A DNA stretch of 64,000 nt, taken from NCBI RefSeq assembly GCF_900444945.1, contig NZ_UFRM01000001.1, forward strand, positions 1,312,501 to 1,376,500, in the 5' to 3' direction. Shown here one piece after another: positions 45,119 to 54,583 of this stretch. The number at the start of each line of letters is the position of its first letter. Positions within the stretch are counted from its first letter, which is position 1. Origin of the DNA: Actinobacillus lignieresii. GTDB taxonomy: Bacteria > Pseudomonadota > Gammaproteobacteria > Enterobacterales > Pasteurellaceae. The translations under genes and the position numbers were made by a program. The notes under the pieces were generated by a model that was not told the origin of the DNA, ran no database searches, and saw only the letters and a list, made by a program, of their open reading frames with translations.

Positions 45119-46120
45119 ATGTCTGGTTCAATGACATCAAATATCCGTTTAGCGATTGCCGCTGATTTTACCCTGTCATCAAAATTACTTGAAGCGTTAG
45201 CTAAGAGTTATTTGCGCTTAGACAATATTTCTGCAATCGAAATCGAGCCGTTCGGTGAAGAACAATCCCTTTATATGGGCGGCAAAGCGATAGAGCAAAT
45301 TGCACTTGATGAAGTAAATTGGGCGGATTTCAGCCATGTTTTCTTTGCCGGCAAAATGGCACAAGCCGAAATTTTGGCACAAGTGGTGCAAGCCGGCTGT
45401 ATCGTACTCGATCTTTACGGCATCACTGCATTAATTGCCAATGTGCCGGTGGTCGTGCCAAGTGTCAATGACGAAGCGATCGCTAACTTACGTGAACGCA
45501 ATATCGTTGCACTGGCAAATCCGCAAATCTCACAATTAGCTTTAACCCTCAAACCATTCTTAGCTCAGCCGTTAAGCCATATTTTTGTGACCTCATTGTT
45601 ACCGGCAGCATATTTCGGTGATGAAAAAGTTAAAGAACTTGCCGGTCAAACCGCTCGTTTGTTAAACGGTATTCCGTTTGATGAAAATGCGGAACGCATT
45701 GCATTTGATACCGTTCCGGCAAACGTGCAAGGCGAAGAGAAAAAATTACCGTTCTCTCGTGTTTTCGAATTACAACTTGCAAAAGTTTTACCGAATTTAA
45801 CCGCTTCCACCACTTTCCATTCTGTGCAAACACCTGTTTTCTACGGTATTTCACAAATGGTTACCTTACATTCGGAATATCAATTAGACGTTGAGAATGT
45901 TAGCGCAGAATGGCAACAACAAAATTGGTTACATTTCCATGAAGAAAGCGTAATGACACCGGTTAAAAACGGTGAAAACGAAGAAGAAAATAAACTTCAA
46001 ATCAGCCAATTATTAGCAAAATCGGAAAACGAAGTGCAATTCTGGTCTGTTGCTGACGAACAGAAATTCAGTTTAGCGTTTTTAGCGGTTCAACTGCTCA
46101 ACTTAGTGTTGAAATATTAA
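45119..46120 (+). CDS. usg: Usg protein, aspartate-semialdehyde dehydrogenase-like
   Basis: 333 aa from ATG 45119, behind AAGGAG; the frame open from 45074 includes unneeded codons. The fold follows aspartate-semialdehyde dehydrogenase (NIRLAIAADFTLSSKLLEAL; SLLPAAYFGDEKVKELAGQT; STTFHSVQTPVFYG), but the catalytic Cys context of Asd is not seen. Usg-1 proteins are thought to be inactive relatives. Cellular role unknown. Confidence 0.85.
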   Translation: MSGSMTSNIRLAIAADFTLSSKLLEALAKSYLRLDNISAIEIEPFGEEQSLYMGGKAIEQIALDEVNWADFSHVFFAGKMAQAEILAQVVQAGCIVLDLYGITALIANVPVVVPSVNDEAIANLRERNIVALANPQISQLALTLKPFLAQPLSHIFVTSLLPAAYFGDEKVKELAGQTARLLNGIPFDENAERIAFDTVPANVQGEEKKLPFSRVFELQLAKVLPNLTASTTFHSVQTPVFYGISQMVTLHSEYQLDVENVSAEWQQQNWLHFHEESVMTPVKNGENEEENKLQISQLLAKSENEVQFWSVADEQKFSLAFLAVQLLNLVLKY

Positions 46121-46181
46121 TTTATCCGCCGCGAAATAAGTCAGTCTTTTCGCAGTTTCTTTCTTTTACCTGAGGTTTTTT

Positions 46182-47477
46182 ATGTTAGAACGTTTGTTCC
46201 AATTATCTGCAAAAGGCTCTAATGCCAAAACAGAAATCGTAGCAGGTATTACTACCTTCTTCACCATGGTTTATATCGTATTCGTTAACCCATCTATTCT
46301 TGGTGTAGCAGGCATGGATACCCAAGTGGTTTTCGTCACTACCTGTTTAATCGCCGCATTCGGGACGATTGCGATGGGCTTATTCAGTAATCTTCCTATC
46401 GCACTTGCACCGGCAATGGGCTTAAATGCGTTTTTCGCTTTTGTGGTGGTACAAAAATTAGGTTACTCATGGCAAGTGGGTATGGGCGCTATTTTCTTAG
46501 GCTCGGTCGGTTTATTCTTATTAACGATTTTACAAATTCGTTATTGGTTTATGTCGGCGATTCCGCTCGGTTTACGTGTCGGTATCGGTGCGGGTATCGG
46601 CTTATTTATCGCCCTTATCGGTTTTAAAAATATGGGCTTAGTAGTAGCAAACCCGGCAACACTTGTTGCGCTGGGCGATCTGCACGATCCAAAAGTATTA
46701 ATGGGCATCTTAGGCTTCTTTATTATTGTGGTGTTAGCCGCAAAAGGCATTCACTCAGGCGTACTTATTTCTATCGCTGTAGTCACTGCATTAGCGTTGA
46801 TCTTTGACCCTGCGGTAAGTTTTAACGGCGTAATGTCGATGCCGCCGAGTTTAGATGCGGTCGTCGGTCAAGTGGATATTGCCGGTGCGTTAGACATCGG
46901 CTTACTGGGTATTATTTTCTCCTTTATGCTAGTAAACTTATTCGACTCGTCAGGCACATTAATTGCAGTAACCACCAAAGCCGGTTTTGCCGATAAACAA
47001 GGTCGCTTCCCACGTATGAAACAAGCTTTATTAGTGGACAGTACTGCGGCAATGGCAGGTTCGTTTATGGGAACTTCGGCAATCAGTACTTATATTGAAA
47101 GCGGCTCGGGCGTATCTGTCGGCGGTCGTACCGGTTTGACAGCAGTTACCGTCGGTATCTTATTCCTATTGACTATTTTCTTCTCGCCGCTTGCAGGCGT
47201 AGTTCCGGCTTATGCAACCGCCGGTGCATTAGTCTTCGTCGGGATTTTAATGGCTTCAAGTCTAATTGAAGTGAAATGGGACGACTTAACCGAAGCGACT
47301 CCGGCGTTTATCACCACCGCAATGATGCCGTTTACTTATTCGATTACCGAAGGTATCGCATTCGGCTTTATTTCATATTGCGTGATGAAGGCCTGTACCG
47401 GTCGCTGGAAAGAAATCAATCCGTCGGTAGCGGTAGTTTCTTTACTGTTTATCGCAAAATTCGTTTGGGTCGGCTAA
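46182..47477 (+). CDS. AzgA-type purine permease
   Basis: 431 aa, about 12-14 helices. The NCS2/AzgA pattern is clear: TEIVAGITTFFTMVYIVFVNP at the N-terminus, IALAPAMGLNAFFAF (motif I), and FMLVNLFDSSGTLIAVTTKAG followed by GTSAISTYIESGSGVSVGGRTGL. It imports adenine, guanine or hypoxanthine with protons. Exact purine unassigned. Confidence 0.9.
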   Translation: MLERLFQLSAKGSNAKTEIVAGITTFFTMVYIVFVNPSILGVAGMDTQVVFVTTCLIAAFGTIAMGLFSNLPIALAPAMGLNAFFAFVVVQKLGYSWQVGMGAIFLGSVGLFLLTILQIRYWFMSAIPLGLRVGIGAGIGLFIALIGFKNMGLVVANPATLVALGDLHDPKVLMGILGFFIIVVLAAKGIHSGVLISIAVVTALALIFDPAVSFNGVMSMPPSLDAVVGQVDIAGALDIGLLGIIFSFMLVNLFDSSGTLIAVTTKAGFADKQGRFPRMKQALLVDSTAAMAGSFMGTSAISTYIESGSGVSVGGRTGLTAVTVGILFLLTIFFSPLAGVVPAYATAGALVFVGILMASSLIEVKWDDLTEATPAFITTAMMPFTYSITEGIAFGFISYCVMKACTGRWKEINPSVAVVSLLFIAKFVWVG

Positions 47478-47586
47478 TCTCATCTCACTTAATTCGGAAT
47501 AGACGAACAGTACGGTATTTTGTAAAAATTTAACAAAATCAAACCGCTTGTCTAGTTCGTGTATTCCGTATTTTTAAGGAAATCTT

Positions 47587-47937
47587 ATGCAAAAACTTCT
47601 CTTTATTTTTAATTCGGCACCGTACGGCAACGAATCTTTCTTTAGCGGTTTACGTTTAGCATTACAGATTCAAGAACAGCATAAAGCACAACTTAAACTG
47701 TTCTTAATGTCCGATTCCGTTACTGCGGCATTAAGAAAGCATAATCCGTCGGAAGGATATAATTTACAGCAAATGTTGGAAATTCTGACCGCACAAGGGG
47801 CAACGATTAAACTTTGTAAAACATGTATTAATGCGCGAGGTATGAGCGAGTTACCGCTTGCGGACGGTGTGGAAATCGGTACGTTAATCGAGCTTGCCGA
47901 TTGGACGATGGAAGCGGATAAGGTCTTAAACTTCTAA
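47587..47937 (+). CDS. DsrE/YchN-like sulfur-relay-fold protein
   Basis: 116 aa DsrE fold: IFNSAPYGNESFFSGLRLALQIQ, then LFLMSDSVTAALRKHNPSEGYN. A Cys pair in LCKTCINARGM (about residues 79-89) could carry persulfide. YchN-like proteins of this sort have no firm function. Its stop overlaps the ATG of the following flavoprotein (TAATG), so the two are translationally coupled. Confidence 0.8.
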   Translation: MQKLLFIFNSAPYGNESFFSGLRLALQIQEQHKAQLKLFLMSDSVTAALRKHNPSEGYNLQQMLEILTAQGATIKLCKTCINARGMSELPLADGVEIGTLIELADWTMEADKVLNF

Positions 47938-49124
47938 TGCAACATTTTGATGTCGTGATCATCGGTGCCGGCGCATCCGGTTTATTTTGCGCCGCACAGC
48001 TCGGGCAAGCCGGCAAACGGGTCGCTGTGTTAGACTCAGGCAAGAAAATCGGGCGTAAAATTTTAATGTCCGGCGGCGGTTTTTGTAACTTCACTAATCT
48101 GGAAGTTACGGCAAATCACTATCTCAGCCAAAATAAACACTTTGTCAAATCGGCGTTAGCTCGTTATACCAACTGGGACTTTATCGCTTTAGTTGCGCAA
48201 TACGGTATCAGCTACCACGAAAAAGAGTTAGGGCAATTATTTTGTGACGAAAGCTCACAGCAAATTGTCGATTTATTGCAAGCGGAATGCGACAAAGGCA
48301 AGGTCGAGATCTTTTTGCGACAAGCGGTCATTTTCGTCGAAAAATTTGCAAAAAATTTCCAAATTCAGACCGCTAGCGAAACCTTTGAAACCGAGCATTT
48401 AATCATCGCTACCGGCGGCTTATCTATGCCAGCGTTAGGCGCAAGCCCGTTCGGTTATAAAATTGCCGAGCAATTCAATATTCCGGTGATTCCGCCGCGA
48501 GCAAGCCTTGTACCTTTTACTTGGAAAGACTCGGACAAACATTTTGCGACACTTTCCGGCATTGCGTTACCGATTCGCGCTACTTGCGGGCAGCAAAGTT
48601 TTAGTAATCAAATGCTGTTTACTCATCGAGGTTTGTCCGGCCCGGCAATTTTGCAAATTTCTAATTATTGGGACTTGGGTGAAACAGTGGAAATTGATTT
48701 GTTACCTTCCGATGATATTTCAACAATTTTGAATGAATTGCGTCAATCTTCGCCGAAATTGCAGCTAAAAACCGTATTAAACCGTTATTTACCGAAAAAA
48801 TTAGTCGAACTTTGGTTGGAACAAGGTGCTTTTAAAGATAATGTGATTGTTCAGTTAAGCAAAACGGAATTAGCTCGGTTAGAGCAACTGATTCACCATT
48901 GGCAATTTTTACCCAACGGTACGGAAGGCTATCGCACCGCAGAGGTCACAATGGGCGGTGTAGATACCGATTTTATTTCGTCCAAAACCATGCAAGCGAA
49001 ACAGACCGAAGGGCTTTATTTTATCGGTGAAGTGTTGGATGTGACCGGCTGGCTCGGCGGCTATAATTTCCAATGGGCGTGGTCGTCCGCTTTTGCTTGT
49101 GCAGAAGCTATTATTGAAAAGTAA
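47937..49124 (+). CDS. YhiN-like FAD-dependent oxidoreductase (BaiN/RdsA family)
   Basis: 395 aa. The FAD dinucleotide fold is FDVVIIGAGASGLFCAAQL (residues 4-22). KIGRKILMSGGGFCNFTN is the family signature, with ATGGLSMPALGASPFGY midway and TEGLYFIGEVLDVTGWLGGYNFQWAW at the end. Substrate unknown. Coupled to the DsrE-like gene, and convergent with infA across a perfect hairpin. Confidence 0.9.
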   Translation: MQHFDVVIIGAGASGLFCAAQLGQAGKRVAVLDSGKKIGRKILMSGGGFCNFTNLEVTANHYLSQNKHFVKSALARYTNWDFIALVAQYGISYHEKELGQLFCDESSQQIVDLLQAECDKGKVEIFLRQAVIFVEKFAKNFQIQTASETFETEHLIIATGGLSMPALGASPFGYKIAEQFNIPVIPPRASLVPFTWKDSDKHFATLSGIALPIRATCGQQSFSNQMLFTHRGLSGPAILQISNYWDLGETVEIDLLPSDDISTILNELRQSSPKLQLKTVLNRYLPKKLVELWLEQGAFKDNVIVQLSKTELARLEQLIHHWQFLPNGTEGYRTAEVTMGGVDTDFISSKTMQAKQTEGLYFIGEVLDVTGWLGGYNFQWAWSSAFACAEAIIEK

Positions 49125-49149
49125 CATTGATGATTGCTGCTACCCAAAA

Positions 49150-49187
49150 CAAAAAACGGAAGCTGATTTCTCAACTTCCGTTTTTTG
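49150..49187. terminator. Bidirectional terminator
   Basis: CAAAAAACGGAAG (49150-49162) pairs exactly with CTTCCGTTTTTTG (49175-49187). It lies between the flavoprotein gene and infA. Confidence 0.9.
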
Positions 49188-49201
49188 TTTTAAGCCTTTA
49201 A

Positions 49202-49435
<234 letters not shown>

Positions 49436-49512
49436 TTAGGGTTTGGATATAAATAAAAAAAACGGGGCTTATTATACTCTCATCAGCCTAAATTACAATC
49501 ACTTCCAAGTGA

Positions 49513-50175
49513 TTACTTGTGCCTAAACACTCGACGTTTCGAATGAAAACGCCGGGTTTGCGTTTTGCTCGAAATCAACGGTAATTTTACCGGAGTATGC
49601 ACGATACTGATTCTACGGCGGAAGAAATAATGGTAACTGCTCGCAAGTAAACCGCCGGCTAATACCAAAATAATTAACTGCCCATATAATTGATGAAAAA
49701 TGCGCTCCACTTTACTTTTAGTGGTTTGTCCGTATTGCGCATCAAAGGTAACGCGTAAGAAACCGACGAGATCTTGCTGAGAAAAAATCGGCTCGACGAT
49801 TTGTTGAGTAGCCGGTTGCGCTTTATCTTGTTGAAGCAGAGATTTAAATTCTAACGCATTACGACTTTGTGCGATCAGTACGCCGGCAGGCGAATATAAA
49901 TTGGCATCAATCACAAAGTCTTCTTTGGAAAAAGCATCCAACGCCTCGACCAAATCCTCGCTCTTCACGTTACGAACCAGCATCATAGAAAATAAGTTCG
50001 CCTGTTGTCTGACTAACAAATGTGAAAGATTAGACACTTGGTTTACGCTTGCCAACTGCGAACCCAATTTAAACTGGTTAATCCCGCTTAAAATGACACT
50101 TACAATCATTACGCATAACACGCTAATTCCGGCAAGTAAGCCGATTTTCATTAATTTTTCACGAGTTAAATACAT
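49513..50175 (-). CDS. ytjB: YtjB/SMP-family membrane protein
   Basis: 220 aa. One N-terminal helix (IGLLAGISVLCVMIVSVILSG) and one near residue 165 (LIILVLAGGLLASSYHYFF) bracket a periplasmic domain; the C-terminus is basic (RRRISIVH, RFHSKRRVFRHK). This is the SMP_2 layout. As in E. coli it is divergent from serB. The function is not known. Confidence 0.8.
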   Translation of the reverse strand: MYLTREKLMKIGLLAGISVLCVMIVSVILSGINQFKLGSQLASVNQVSNLSHLLVRQQANLFSMMLVRNVKSEDLVEALDAFSKEDFVIDANLYSPAGVLIAQSRNALEFKSLLQQDKAQPATQQIVEPIFSQQDLVGFLRVTFDAQYGQTTKSKVERIFHQLYGQLIILVLAGGLLASSYHYFFRRRISIVHTPVKLPLISSKTQTRRFHSKRRVFRHK

Positions 50176-50266
50176 AGATTAATTGCTAATACCTAATTGA
50201 TAATAGATAATTCGAAAATACATTATCTATGCAGCACTCGAAAAAGTCTATTAAAAAGAGAATATT

Positions 50267-51127
50267 ATGCCAAACACGATTTTTATCTTCGCTAAACGTC
50301 TGACAGAACAGCAAATCTCTCAATTTGTGGCGGAAACCGATTCGATATTACTAAAACAAGCGGTCTATTTAAGTTATGACATTGCATTTTTCGAGACAAA
50401 TTTAACCGCTTGCGATTTACGAGAAGCGGCAAGCCAAATAGCAGCGGATGTGGCGGATTTGGCAATTGTACCCAATCTTACGGAAGCAGGCTTATTAGTG
50501 ATGGATATGGACTCCACCGCGATTAAAATCGAGTGTATTGATGAAATTGCCAAACTTGCTGGCTCCGGTGAAATTGTTTCGGCGATTACCGCTCAGGCGA
50601 TGCGAGGCGAGTTGGATTTCGAACAAAGTTTACGTAAACGGGTCGGCACTCTGGAAAATGCACCGGAAAGCATTTTGCAAACCGTTCGAGAAAAGTTACC
50701 GCTAATGGACGGTTTTGAGCAAATGGTCGTCGAATTAAAAGCACACGGTTGGAAATTGGCGATTGCTTCGGGTGGTTTTGATTATTTCGCCGACTATTTA
50801 AAAGAAAAATATCAATTGGATTATGCGGTTGCCAATCAATTGGAAATTATTGACGGTAAATTAACCGGTGTGGTGCTGGGTAAAGTGGTGGATGCACAAT
50901 ATAAAGCGCAAACTTTAACCAAATTGGGCGAACAATTTCATATTCCACAAACTCAATGGGTTGCAATTGGTGACGGGGCAAACGATTTACCGATGATCAA
51001 AACCGCCGCACTCGGTGTTGCGCTACACGCTAAACCAAAAGTTCAAGAACAAGCGAAATTTGTGATAAACTTCGGTGACTTAAGCGCATTATGCGTTTTA
51101 CTTAATGCGAAAAATCTTTATGTCTAA
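50267..51127 (+). CDS. serB: Phosphoserine phosphatase
   Basis: 286 aa. An N-terminal ACT-like region is followed by a HAD phosphatase: MDMDSTAIKIECIDEIA (nucleophile DxDST), the cap, LAIASGGFDYFADYL, and GDGANDLPMIKTA. It makes serine from phosphoserine. An ACAAGCGGTC uptake signal lies inside the coding region (50356-50365). It is divergent from ytjB and followed by yajQ. Confidence 0.95.
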   Translation: MPNTIFIFAKRLTEQQISQFVAETDSILLKQAVYLSYDIAFFETNLTACDLREAASQIAADVADLAIVPNLTEAGLLVMDMDSTAIKIECIDEIAKLAGSGEIVSAITAQAMRGELDFEQSLRKRVGTLENAPESILQTVREKLPLMDGFEQMVVELKAHGWKLAIASGGFDYFADYLKEKYQLDYAVANQLEIIDGKLTGVVLGKVVDAQYKAQTLTKLGEQFHIPQTQWVAIGDGANDLPMIKTAALGVALHAKPKVQEQAKFVINFGDLSALCVLLNAKNLYV

Positions 51128-51182
51128 TCCGACTACGGCGAATGATGATAATAGTTGCCGTAGTTTCAATAATGAGGAATAA

Positions 51183-51677
<495 letters not shown>

Positions 51678-51736
51678 TTATGAATAAGTAAGCGGTCAAA
51701 TTTAACCGATTTTTTGTAAATTCAATGAGGTGAAAT

Positions 51737-51907
51737 ATGTCAGACGAGCCAAAAGGGTGGTTTAAAAAAGCACTCGCTAAGTACGATAAATTTTGCGAAG
51801 AACTTGGCGTCAATCAAGGTGCGTGCCGAGGTTGCGTGCCGGTGGTGAAATTCGATCCGGAAAAAGAGCCGGATGATAAAAAAGCGACTGAAGAAAAATC
51901 GTCTTAA
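51737..51907 (+). CDS. Small Pasteurellaceae protein (DUF5363-like)
   Basis: 56 aa, behind a GAGG ribosome site 7-10 nt upstream. MSDEPKGWFKKALAKYDKFC leads to a Cys cluster (GACRGCVP), and the acidic/basic tail ends in KKATEEKSS. The pattern resembles short DUF5363 proteins of Pasteurellaceae. No function can be given. It lies between yajQ and a strong terminator. Confidence 0.75.
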   Translation: MSDEPKGWFKKALAKYDKFCEELGVNQGACRGCVPVVKFDPEKEPDDKKATEEKSS

Positions 51908-51918
51908 TCCTACGTACG

Positions 51919-51952
51919 AATCCTCCTTGACTTATGCGAGTCGGGGAGGATT
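51919..51952 (+). terminator. Terminator after the small protein
   Basis: AATCCTCC (51919-51926) pairs with GGAGGATT (51945-51952), with further pairing inside and TTTTTT following. Confidence 0.85.
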
Positions 51953-52014
51953 TTTTCATTTTCACGTATTTAGATAATAACTAACAACATTTCCTTTTAT
52001 TTTTGGAGCATCCT

Positions 52015-54414
52015 ATGTCCGTCACAACACAATTTTCAACGCTTTTTGAAACCTCCTTACAAAATTATTGTGCAGAACGTTCACTTAACCCACAACAATT
52101 ATCCGACCAACAATGGTATCAGCTGGTGGCACAAGTCGCGCACCAAGCCGCTTTGCAATTTTTTCCGAAAAACGCACCGCTTATTGATACTCGCAAAGTC
52201 AATTACCTTTCAATGGAATTCTTAGTCGGGCGTTTACTCGGTAATAACTTACAGAACCTCGGCGTATATCAATATGTGGTAGATGAAGTGGCGAAATACG
52301 GCAAAACGTTAGTCGATATTTTAGAACAAGAAACCGATCCTGCATTTGGTAACGGCGGCTTAGGACGCTTAGCCGCCTGCTATTTAGACTCAATGGCAAG
52401 CCTTGCTCAACCGGCAGTAGGCTACGGTTTACATTATCAATACGGCTTATTCAAACAAAGCTTTGATTGGGCGGGTAGACAACATGAAGAAGGCGATGCG
52501 TGGGGACGTGATTTCTTCCCTTTACAGTCACATCGTGCGGATTTCCGCCAACCAGTCGGCTTTGCCGGTGAAGTTCGTCATATTACTGGCGATAAATACG
52601 AATGGCAACCGGCATGGACAATTTACGGTGAAGCGTTTGATTTACCGGTGGTCGGTTATAAAGGCGTACAACAACCGTTACGCTTATGGCAAGGCTACAG
52701 CGAAACTGCTTTTGATTTAGCAAAATTCAATGACGGCGATTATTTAGATTCGGAATCAATAGTAATTGATGCGTCAAAAATTACCAAAGTGCTTTACCCG
52801 AACGATAATCATCAAAACGGTAAAGAACTACGCTTAATGCAACAATATTTCCATTGTGCTTGTTCGGTAGCGGATATTATCAAAAATCACTTAACTAAAG
52901 GCAGAACTCTCGACCAATTAGCGGAATTTGAAGTGATCCAATTAAATGACACCCACCCCGCAATCGCGATTCCTGAGTTAATGCGTTTATTACTCGACCA
53001 ATACGGTTACAGCTGGGAAAAAGCGTGGGCAATCTGTTCAAAAGTATTCGCTTATACCAACCACACCCTGTTACCGGAAGCGCTAGAACAATGGGATCAA
53101 AACCTTGTTGCTAAATTATTGCCTCGTCATTTGATCATCATTGAACGCATTAATCTTGAGCTTTACCAACAAGTCAAAGCTTGCTTTACAGAAGATGAAT
53201 TAGCCAACGTATGGGACGAAACGGCAATCATCGCCAATAATCGTGTGCGTATGGCTAACCTTTGCGTGGTCGGTTCATTTGCGGTTAACGGTGTGGCACA
53301 AATTCACTCGGATTTAGTGATTAGCGATTTATTCCCTGCTTATGCAAAATTATTTAACGGCAGATTCCATAATGTGACGAACGGTATCACTCCACGCCGT
53401 TGGATCCGTCAAGCTAACCCGTTATTAAGCGCATTACTCGATCAACACATCGAAGGCGACTGGACACAAAATTTAGAGCTGTTACGTCAAATCGAACCGC
53501 TTGCAGAAAATTCGGCATTTCAGACCGCTTACGCTGAGATTAAGCAACAAAATAAACAGGCGCTGGCACAAGTGATTGAGGAAACACTGGGTATCCAAGT
53601 GAATCAAAATGCGATCTTTGACGTACAAATTAAACGCTTCCACGAATATAAACGTCAGCACCTCAATTTATTGAATATTATCGCCACTTATCAAGAGCTG
53701 AAAGCCAATCCGGATATGCCATTCGTGCCGCGCGTCTTTATTTTTGCCGGTAAAGCCGCACCAGGTTATTTTATGGCGAAGCAAATTATTCAAGCGATTA
53801 ATAATGTGGCACACGTCATCAATAACGATCCGGAAATGCAAGGTAAATTACAAGTAGCATTTTTACCGAACTACAGTGTAAGTTTGGCGGAAAAAATCAT
53901 TCCGGCGGCAGATGTTTCCGAACAAATATCCCTTGCCGGTAAAGAAGCATCCGGTACCGGTAATATGAAATTAGCTCTAAATGGTGCGATTACCTTAGGT
54001 ACGCTTGACGGTGCGAATGTGGAAATTGCCGAATTTGCCGGCGAGGAAAATGTCGTGATTTTCGGTCATACGGTAGAATCCGTACGTGAATTACGAGAGA
54101 AAGGTTATGTATCGCGTGAATACTACGAACAAGACGAAGTATTACGTAAAGCGATTGATGCATTAGCGGACGGCTCATTTGCCGGCGGTAATCAAGAAAT
54201 CTTCGAACCATTGGTTTATGATTTGCTAAACAAAGACTATTTCTGCGTATTAGCCGATTTTGCCAGCTACCGTGAAGCACAACAAGAAGTTGCAAAACGT
54301 TACCAAAATCAGACCGCTTGGTTAAAATCTACGATTCTGAATACCGCTCGTCTCGGCAGCTTTAGCTCAGATCGCTCAATTCGTGATTACCAAACCAGAA
54401 TTTGGAAAAAATAA
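52015..54414 (+). CDS. malP: Glycogen/maltodextrin phosphorylase
   Basis: 799 aa from ATG 52015 (GGAG 6 nt before). The GT35 fold is clear: LSMEFLVGRLLGNNLQNLG, NGGLGRLAACYLDSMA, and the PLP-binding segment EASGTGNMKLALNGAITLGT with its Lys. It phosphorolyses alpha-1,4-glucans to glucose-1-phosphate. GlgP and MalP are hard to tell apart by sequence. Being next to malT and the mal transport genes, and away from other glg genes, favours maltodextrin use. No malQ is in the window. Confidence 0.85.
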   Translation: MSVTTQFSTLFETSLQNYCAERSLNPQQLSDQQWYQLVAQVAHQAALQFFPKNAPLIDTRKVNYLSMEFLVGRLLGNNLQNLGVYQYVVDEVAKYGKTLVDILEQETDPAFGNGGLGRLAACYLDSMASLAQPAVGYGLHYQYGLFKQSFDWAGRQHEEGDAWGRDFFPLQSHRADFRQPVGFAGEVRHITGDKYEWQPAWTIYGEAFDLPVVGYKGVQQPLRLWQGYSETAFDLAKFNDGDYLDSESIVIDASKITKVLYPNDNHQNGKELRLMQQYFHCACSVADIIKNHLTKGRTLDQLAEFEVIQLNDTHPAIAIPELMRLLLDQYGYSWEKAWAICSKVFAYTNHTLLPEALEQWDQNLVAKLLPRHLIIIERINLELYQQVKACFTEDELANVWDETAIIANNRVRMANLCVVGSFAVNGVAQIHSDLVISDLFPAYAKLFNGRFHNVTNGITPRRWIRQANPLLSALLDQHIEGDWTQNLELLRQIEPLAENSAFQTAYAEIKQQNKQALAQVIEETLGIQVNQNAIFDVQIKRFHEYKRQHLNLLNIIATYQELKANPDMPFVPRVFIFAGKAAPGYFMAKQIIQAINNVAHVINNDPEMQGKLQVAFLPNYSVSLAEKIIPAADVSEQISLAGKEASGTGNMKLALNGAITLGTLDGANVEIAEFAGEENVVIFGHTVESVRELREKGYVSREYYEQDEVLRKAIDALADGSFAGGNQEIFEPLVYDLLNKDYFCVLADFASYREAQQEVAKRYQNQTAWLKSTILNTARLGSFSSDRSIRDYQTRIWKK

Positions 54415-54423
54415 CGAAAGAAA

Positions 54424-54492
54424 TACCCCTCGCCCCTTGTGGGCGAGGGACAGATTTTTCTTCATTTAGAAGAAAAATCAGGGAGAGGGGTA
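54424..54492. repeat. Nested palindromic (REP-like) element
   Basis: TACCCCTCGCCC (54424-54435) can pair with GGGAGAGGGGTA (54481-54492), or its CCCTCGCCC with GGGCGAGGG (54441-54449). An inner stem GATTTTTCTTC/GAAGAAAAATC lies at 54453-54479. The element sits between convergent malP and malT. It may terminate both and probably recurs in the genome. Confidence 0.65.
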
Positions 54493-54583
54493 AGCGGTTA
54501 AAAATATACGAAATTTTGCAAATTTTCCCATCTTTCTCCCACAAAAAGAAAGTTATCATTAGCGAATGTATTTTTCGTGAAAA

